NCBI GenBank assembly: GCA_000436695.1
Contig: HF992646.1
Location: 1-11,454, forward strand
Reading direction: 5' to 3'
Origin: Prevotella sp. CAG:1185
GTDB taxonomy: Bacteria; Bacteroidota; Bacteroidia; Bacteroidales; Bacteroidaceae
Length of the DNA: 11,454 nt
The notes under the pieces were generated by a model. The model saw nothing but the letters and a program-made list of their open reading frames with translations. It made no database searches and was not told the origin of the DNA. The translations under genes and the position numbers were made by a program. Below are positions 7,355-11,454 of the stretch, in pieces (the first letter of the stretch is position 1; every line of letters begins with the position of its first letter).

Positions 7355-8515
7355 TTATTTTTTTATGAAGCACATGTGGGCAGGAATGTCGCCCGTGCGC
7401 ACGCTCCATTTATGTTTTCCGTCTTTCGAATAGCAGTGAAGCACGCCGCTCGACACGTAGTTTTTGGCGTCGGTGATGTATATGTCGCCTGTGTCGGGGT
7501 GTATGCTGATGCCATACGGAATGGTGATGTCGGCCTGAGTGCCGTCGGTTATGAACGAGTTGCTCACGCGCTGCAGCGTCTCGGTGTTTATTATTCCGTA
7601 GGTTATGGTGTTCTGCTGGGTAAAGTTGTTCCACTCGGTGCTGTAATAATAGAGCGAGTCGCCGCTGATGCAGAAGTTTGAGCAGGGTATGTTGAGCGTG
7701 TCGGTAACTTCCATCTCGTTGCGTCCCTTTTTCTTTTGCAGCACGTAGAGATTAGAACTTATCGTTTCATAGTCGCCTCGCGACGTAACCCAAAGCCGTC
7801 CATGATTGTCGGCCTTTACGCGGTGGAGGTTGATTCCGACGGGTATCTTCTGCATCTGCCTGAACCCTTCAAGCTCTATCACCGACACGGTGTTGTCGTA
7901 GTTGGGCGCCATGTAGCCGCCGGAGTTGGCCACATAGAGGTATTCGCCAAGCACTTCAATCTCTTCGGGCTGATAGCCCACGGTGCATTTGTCCACCACC
8001 TTAAGCGTAAGCGTGTCCACCTTGTAGACCGCGCCCTTAACGGCATTGGGATTGTTGAGCTGAACGGGACCGACGTAGGAGCTTACGTAGGCGTGGCCGC
8101 GGTAGAAGTTGACATAGCGGCAGTTGGGTATGTCAACCTGAGAGATGCGCACCCCGGTGCGTGCGTCGAGCACTTCCATCTTGTTGGAGCAGTTGACTAC
8201 TACGTAGAGTTTTGAGCCGTAGACACGTATGTCGTTGCCAACGTCGCCAAGTTCTTTTATGACATGGGGATTGCGCTCGGCATAGAGATTGCGCACATAA
8301 TAGCCCTGCACGAAGTCGAGATAGTCGAGCGTGCATTTGTTGCTGCCCATGTTGCCCTCGTTGAGCAGGTACATGCCGGCAATATTGCTGCCTTCGGGCA
8401 CGGTTACGGGCAGTATGTCGTACTCGGTGGGCACAACGACCTCGTCTTCACGGCATGCAGCGAAGACTACTGCCGAGAGCAGAATGATGTATAGAAATCG
8501 TAGATTGTGCGTCAT
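7355..8515 (-). CDS. btuG: BtuG-like cobalamin-binding beta-propeller surface lipoprotein
   Basis: 386 residues. The N-terminus is a lipoprotein signal ending VVFAA-C21, then R-E-D-E, an acidic run suited to surface display. The rest is a YncE/DUF5074-type propeller: repeated strand blocks such as GSKLYVVVNCSNKMEVLDAR, GAVYKVDTLTLKVVDK, GEYLYVANSGG and GDIYITDAKNY. BtuG of Bacteroides is a seven-bladed propeller that binds cobalamin very tightly on the cell surface and caps the BtuB channel; length, fold and position directly after btuB all agree. Its ATG overlaps the TGA of the receptor gene (ATGA, 4 nt), which suggests translational coupling and matched output. Expression should follow the riboswitch. 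The family assignment is firm from context; ligand specificity among corrinoids cannot be read from sequence. Confidence 0.85.
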   Translation of the reverse strand: MTHNLRFLYIILLSAVVFAACREDEVVVPTEYDILPVTVPEGSNIAGMYLLNEGNMGSNKCTLDYLDFVQGYYVRNLYAERNPHVIKELGDVGNDIRVYGSKLYVVVNCSNKMEVLDARTGVRISQVDIPNCRYVNFYRGHAYVSSYVGPVQLNNPNAVKGAVYKVDTLTLKVVDKCTVGYQPEEIEVLGEYLYVANSGGYMAPNYDNTVSVIELEGFRQMQKIPVGINLHRVKADNHGRLWVTSRGDYETISSNLYVLQKKKGRNEMEVTDTLNIPCSNFCISGDSLYYYSTEWNNFTQQNTITYGIINTETLQRVSNSFITDGTQADITIPYGISIHPDTGDIYITDAKNYVSSGVLHCYSKDGKHKWSVRTGDIPAHMCFIKK

Positions 8516-10515
8516 AGTTCAAAACTTAGGGTAAGACGATAGTTGCGCTTTGGCATGGGATAGTTGAGTATAACGTCATAGTCCTGGCTGAAGAGATTGT
8601 TCACTTCGAGCTGAACCCTGGCCGAATAGCGGCTCCAGCGGAAGCTGCGCGCAATGGAGATGTCGCTCGTGTACCACGGCTGCGTGTGGTTATACACGAT
8701 GTTTTCCTGCTGATTATAGCGTTCGCCGGTATAGATAAAGCTGTAGTTAAGGCTCCATGAGCGCCATGTTACCTGAACGATGGCCGAGCCGCTGTGCCAT
8801 GGTATGTAGGGTATCTGGTCGCGATAATAGGTGTCGGCAGGATTAGTTACGTCGATTGCTTCCTGATAAGTGTACTGAAGTTTGCCGGTGATGTAGAGGT
8901 CGCGCAGCGGATTGAGCGTGAGCGAGCCGGTAAGGTCGACGCCGGTGATGCGCACACGGCCCAGATTGAGCATGGTCCAGCGAAACTGCACGCCCTTGGG
9001 ATAGGCAACAATCTTGTCGCGGACGAAATTGCGGTAAGCATCGGCATGAAGACTCCATTCGGTCAGGAAACCGCTGCTGCGGCGACTGTCGTAGGCAAAA
9101 CCGATGTTGTATTGGGTGGTGTATTCGGGCCGCAGCTGCGAGTTGCCCATTTCGGCATAATAAAGGTCGTTGAACGTTGGCATGCGGAAACTGCGCTTGG
9201 CAAAGGCACGGAGCGTGAAATCGGAGCCGCCGAATGGTGCCCACGATATGAAGAAGGCGGGAGTGAACACGGTTTTGTCGCCCGGCGACTCGGCAAGTCG
9301 GGTGCGGTCGCTTATATAATTCAGCACCACACTGCCCTGCATCTTGACACGGCCGAGGGTAAGGGCTGTGGCTGCCGAAAGGAAATGGTGCCAGCGGGTG
9401 GGATAAACAAAGCCGTACATATCGGCATCCATCGTGTTCCACTGTATGTCGTAGGCGGCAGAAACGTCCCAAAATTTAGTGATGTTATACAGATGTGACG
9501 ACGAGAGATACAGTTCCTTCTGACGATAAACGTTGTCGATCATCATCACGGTGGTGTCCTTGTTGACGTATTTGGTGAGATAATAGGCATATTTGGCCAT
9601 CAGACGGGTGTGATATCGGCTGCCGAAATCTTTCTGTATTGAGCCTTGCACGAACGAGTTGTTGTCCCAGATGCGCTCGCCGCGTCGCCACACATTGTTG
9701 ACGATGGCTCCCGGCACGCCGCGCTCCGAGGTGTAGTTGTATGCCTTGAGCATCCACTCTCCGCCACGTATGGTGCCGAACAATGCGCCTTCCATGCGGG
9801 TGGCGCGCACGTCGCCGTTCTGTCTCACGGCGGTGGTGTCGTACATTATCTCGTCGGTCATGACTGCCTTGCGGCGATAACGGAACTTATACTTGCCGCT
9901 GCTGCTGAGCCATTCGCCACTGAACGACGCCGACACCTTGTCGGAAAGGCGCAGTTCGATGAGCAGGGCGGGATTGACAAGGTCGAACGAACCTGTCTTC
10001 AGCGTGGCTTTAAGATGATAATTGGTGCTGTCGGCAAACACGGGGCGGCGTGTCCAAAGATAGATTGAGCCGGCAGAATTGAAATCCTTTGCCGACTGAA
10101 AAATCTGACTTTTCTGTCCGTTATACAGCGATATGGCCTGCATGTTGTCGAGCGAGAACATGCCGAGGTCAACCTGTCCGTTCTGCGCGTTAGACAACTG
10201 TATGCCGTCGTAGAACACTCCCACGTGGTTGGTGCCCATGCTTCGTATGTTGACAGTCTTTATGCCGCCCACTCCTCCGTAGTCTTTCAGCTGCACGCCG
10301 GCAAAGAATCTCAGCGCGTCGGCCACGCTGAGACTGTTGAGTCGCTGCAGTTCTTCACCTTTAAGCTGCTGTGACGGAATGACACTGCGCTGGCTGTTGC
10401 CAAGCACTACCACTTCGTTAAGTCTCTGCACACTGTCAAGACGGCTAACATGCTTTTGGGCATAACACGTGAAGACAGCCATGCACAAAGACATAATGGC
10501 TAATCTTTGTTTCAT
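8512..10515 (-). CDS. btuB: BtuB-like TonB-dependent outer-membrane corrinoid receptor
   Basis: 667 residues from the ATG at 10515 (MKQRLAIMSL...CYAQ, a type I signal peptide). An upstream in-frame ATG at 10578 would place the start inside the riboswitch and bury the signal. A TonB-box-like NEVVVLG sits at 33-39. The plug domain (about 35-158) contains VADALRFFAGVQLKDYGGVGG and NIRSMGTNHVGVFYDGIQL. The rest is the 22-stranded barrel, ending NYRLTLSFEL with a terminal-strand pattern. The protein is short, lacks the N-terminal carboxypeptidase-like domain of SusC proteins and has no SusD partner, which fits BtuB rather than a glycan transporter. It imports corrinoids across the outer membrane using TonB energy. 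The cobalamin riboswitch immediately upstream makes the substrate assignment strong. It overlaps the next gene by 4 nt. Confidence 0.9.
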   Translation of the reverse strand: MKQRLAIMSLCMAVFTCYAQKHVSRLDSVQRLNEVVVLGNSQRSVIPSQQLKGEELQRLNSLSVADALRFFAGVQLKDYGGVGGIKTVNIRSMGTNHVGVFYDGIQLSNAQNGQVDLGMFSLDNMQAISLYNGQKSQIFQSAKDFNSAGSIYLWTRRPVFADSTNYHLKATLKTGSFDLVNPALLIELRLSDKVSASFSGEWLSSSGKYKFRYRRKAVMTDEIMYDTTAVRQNGDVRATRMEGALFGTIRGGEWMLKAYNYTSERGVPGAIVNNVWRRGERIWDNNSFVQGSIQKDFGSRYHTRLMAKYAYYLTKYVNKDTTVMMIDNVYRQKELYLSSSHLYNITKFWDVSAAYDIQWNTMDADMYGFVYPTRWHHFLSAATALTLGRVKMQGSVVLNYISDRTRLAESPGDKTVFTPAFFISWAPFGGSDFTLRAFAKRSFRMPTFNDLYYAEMGNSQLRPEYTTQYNIGFAYDSRRSSGFLTEWSLHADAYRNFVRDKIVAYPKGVQFRWTMLNLGRVRITGVDLTGSLTLNPLRDLYITGKLQYTYQEAIDVTNPADTYYRDQIPYIPWHSGSAIVQVTWRSWSLNYSFIYTGERYNQQENIVYNHTQPWYTSDISIARSFRWSRYSARVQLEVNNLFSQDYDVILNYPMPKRNYRLTLSFEL

Positions 10516-10531
10516 AAAAAGTAAGAATTCT

Positions 10532-10560
10532 CTCCTGAAGCCTAATCCACGAGGCTGAGG
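10532..10560 (-). promoter_or_regulatory. Possible expression-platform hairpin before btuB
   Basis: On the minus strand CCT-C-AGCCT (10560-10552) can pair with AGGCT-TC-AGG (10543-10534) around an 8-nt loop. The 3' arm includes AGG of the AGGAG at 10536-10532, the only Shine-Dalgarno-like run before the ATG (16 nt away). It could mask the start region. The call is weak, because Bacteroidota rarely rely on such sites and the spacing is long. Confidence 0.3.
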
Positions 10561-10574
10561 AAGGTTATTAAACA

Positions 10575-10735
10575 GCAAGGCAGGTCTTCTGACTTACCGC
10601 CCGGATGCGAACGCCTTCCCGAAAAAATGTCAGTGGCTTTATTGTTCGCACCCTATATAAGGGCGGATTACAGCAGCGGGTCTGTCCGGGATTCTCACCC
10701 GGTTCCCTTTTAATCGCCATGCGGCGAACCGTTGC
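10575..10735 (-). ncRNA. Cobalamin (AdoCbl-type) riboswitch controlling the operon
   Basis: Read on the minus strand, the core elements occur in consensus order: AAAAGGGAACCGGGTGAGAA, then CCCGGACAGACCCGCTGCTG leading into TAA, then GCCACTGA (10637-10630), GGGAAGG, and the B12-box end AAGTCAGAAGACCTGCC (10595-10579). The outer stem P1 can form from GCAACGG (10735-10729) with CCTTGC (10580-10575). Binding of the coenzyme normally turns expression off. The ATG of the receptor is 60 nt downstream. No T-rich terminator follows the aptamer, so translational control is more likely than termination (inference). Confidence 0.95.
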
Positions 10736-10740
10736 GTGGG

Positions 10741-10748
10741 CAAAGATA
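10741..10748 (-). promoter_or_regulatory. Bacteroidota -7 promoter box for the B12 operon
   Basis: The minus strand reads TATCTTTG, a perfect TAnnTTTG element. It ends 5 nt before the P1 stem of the riboswitch, so transcription should begin at or just before the aptamer. No clear TTTG lies at -33. The stretch 10749-10928 upstream holds no gene; its only notable item is a direct repeat GTTGACA at 10812-10818 and 10823-10829 (+ strand), 11 bp apart. Confidence 0.7.
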
Positions 10749-10928
10749 AGTGATTTTATATTATCTGCACCATGTTTCATGATAAATGTTATGATTTTAA
10801 CATATTTCCATGTTGACAACGAGTTGACAGACGTGACGGCACAAAACATCGGCGCAAAAACAGATAAAATATGACAGAAACGGCTGCATAATATAAAATG
10901 GAACGGCAGCCGGAACATTCAAAATCAT

Positions 10929-10972
10929 TAAGGGCGGCACACTGCCTGACATTAAGCAATGTGCCGCCCTTA
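10929..10972 (-). terminator. Hairpin terminator after murI
   Basis: TAAGGGCGGCACA (10929-10941) and TGTGCCGCCCTTA (10960-10972) form a perfect 13-bp stem, extended by TGC/GCA after one mismatch, with a 10-nt loop. It lies 72 nt past the murI stop. On the minus strand only a short T-rich stretch (ATGATTTTG) follows, so termination may be imperfect. It also separates murI from the B12 operon promoter. Confidence 0.65.
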
Positions 10973-11043
10973 GCGACCGGAAGAATAAAATAAATATATA
11001 AAATGGTGCGAACGCGGGCAGTAATGACGGTCTTGATACAGCC

Positions 11044-11454
11044 TTAGCCCAGCGTTATATTCTCTACATCTACGCTCTCATGCAGGAAGAGCTGAGCCGA
11101 CTCGCGGAATTTGTCGGTGTTCTCGGTGGTGAGATAATGGCATTGTCCGTTCTTTGTACACATGGCCTCGATATCGGGATGACGCACAAAGTAGTCTTTA
11201 AGACTGTTGGACACATACTCGCCCTGCGGAACTATCTTGACGCCGCGCGGCGTATACTTCAGAATCTTGTTGAGCAACAGCGGATAATGGGTGCAGCCAA
11301 GGATGATAGAGTCAATCTGCGGGTCGCGTATCATGAGGTTGTCGATGCGCTTCTTTACAAAATAGTCGGCACCGGGACCGTCGTATTCGTTGTTCTCAAC
11401 GAGCGGAACCCACATTGGGCAAGGCTCGCCTGTAACAGTGATGTCGGGAAAGAG
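11044..11454 (-). CDS. murI: Glutamate racemase, C-terminal part (5' end beyond the window)
   Basis: The frame is open to the right edge and shows 136 residues of the C-terminal half of a protein usually about 260-290 long. Hallmarks are GEPCPMWVPLVEN near the edge and IILGCTHYPLL, which carries the second catalytic cysteine (54th visible residue) and the neighbouring histidine of the Asp/Glu racemase family. VPQGEYVSNSL, about 30 residues further on, also fits the family's C-terminal lobe. The enzyme converts L-glutamate to D-glutamate for peptidoglycan in the cytoplasm. An ATG at 11413-11415 is internal, not the start, because the family motif continues upstream of it in frame. The gene ends before a 13-bp hairpin and is a separate unit from the B12 operon. 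Confidence 0.93.
   Translation of the reverse strand, partial: LFPDITVTGEPCPMWVPLVENNEYDGPGADYFVKKRIDNLMIRDPQIDSIILGCTHYPLLLNKILKYTPRGVKIVPQGEYVSNSLKDYFVRHPDIEAMCTKNGQCHYLTTENTDKFRESAQLFLHESVDVENITLG

Noticed and set aside
7347..7409. Upstream extension of the PKD-like lipoprotein to an ATG at 7409
   Set aside because: It would overlap the end of the btuG-like gene and place 21 non-signal residues before the lipoprotein signal.
10568..10918. Minus-strand 116-residue frame upstream of btuB
   Set aside because: It runs through the cobalamin riboswitch and its promoter, and its translation has no recognisable family features.

Overview
The window comes from a Bacteroidota genome, most likely a member of the Prevotellaceae. 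The evidence is promoter -7 elements of the TAnnTTTG form, lipoproteins with acidic residues after the acylated cysteine, a type IX secretion (T9SS) sorting tail of the style common in Prevotella, and spacers filled with short AT-rich repeats and REP-like hairpins. Every gene recognised lies on the minus strand, so transcription runs from high to low coordinates.

Layout, in transcription order: (1) the 3' half of murI, glutamate racemase (11454-11044), closed by a 13-bp GC-rich hairpin (10972-10929). (2) A cobalamin-controlled operon. It has a -7 box at 10748-10741, an AdoCbl-type riboswitch at 10735-10575 that begins almost at the predicted transcript start, a BtuB-like TonB-dependent receptor (10515-8512), a BtuG-like beta-propeller surface lipoprotein (8515-7355, 4-nt overlap), a PKD-like surface lipoprotein (7346-6096, 8-nt gap) and a 750-residue secreted propeller protein with a T9SS sorting tail (6049-3797, 46-nt gap). 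A terminator follows at 3755-3712. (3) A 400-nt spacer holding that terminator, a nested REP-like double hairpin (3521-3604) and the -7 box of the next gene (3444-3437). (4) A fusion of a YqiA-type alpha/beta hydrolase with a degenerate HAD 5'-nucleotidase-like domain (3397-2390). (5) A 200-nt spacer made of heptamer repeats, a 42-bp duplication and a 17-bp inverted repeat. (6) The first 732 residues of a Dna2-like nuclease-helicase, which runs off the left edge just after its Walker A motif.

How the genes work together: the central operon looks like an outer-membrane corrinoid (vitamin B12) capture unit. By analogy with the Bacteroides BtuB-BtuG system, surface lipoproteins would bind corrinoid and pass it to the TonB-dependent channel, and the riboswitch would shut the operon down when B12 is plentiful. 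The least familiar part is the last gene, a second propeller protein that appears to leave the cell through T9SS rather than as a lipoprotein. No inner-membrane transporter (btuCDF) or cobamide remodelling gene is visible here. The other genes (murI, hydrolase fusion, Dna2-like protein) look like unrelated housekeeping neighbours.
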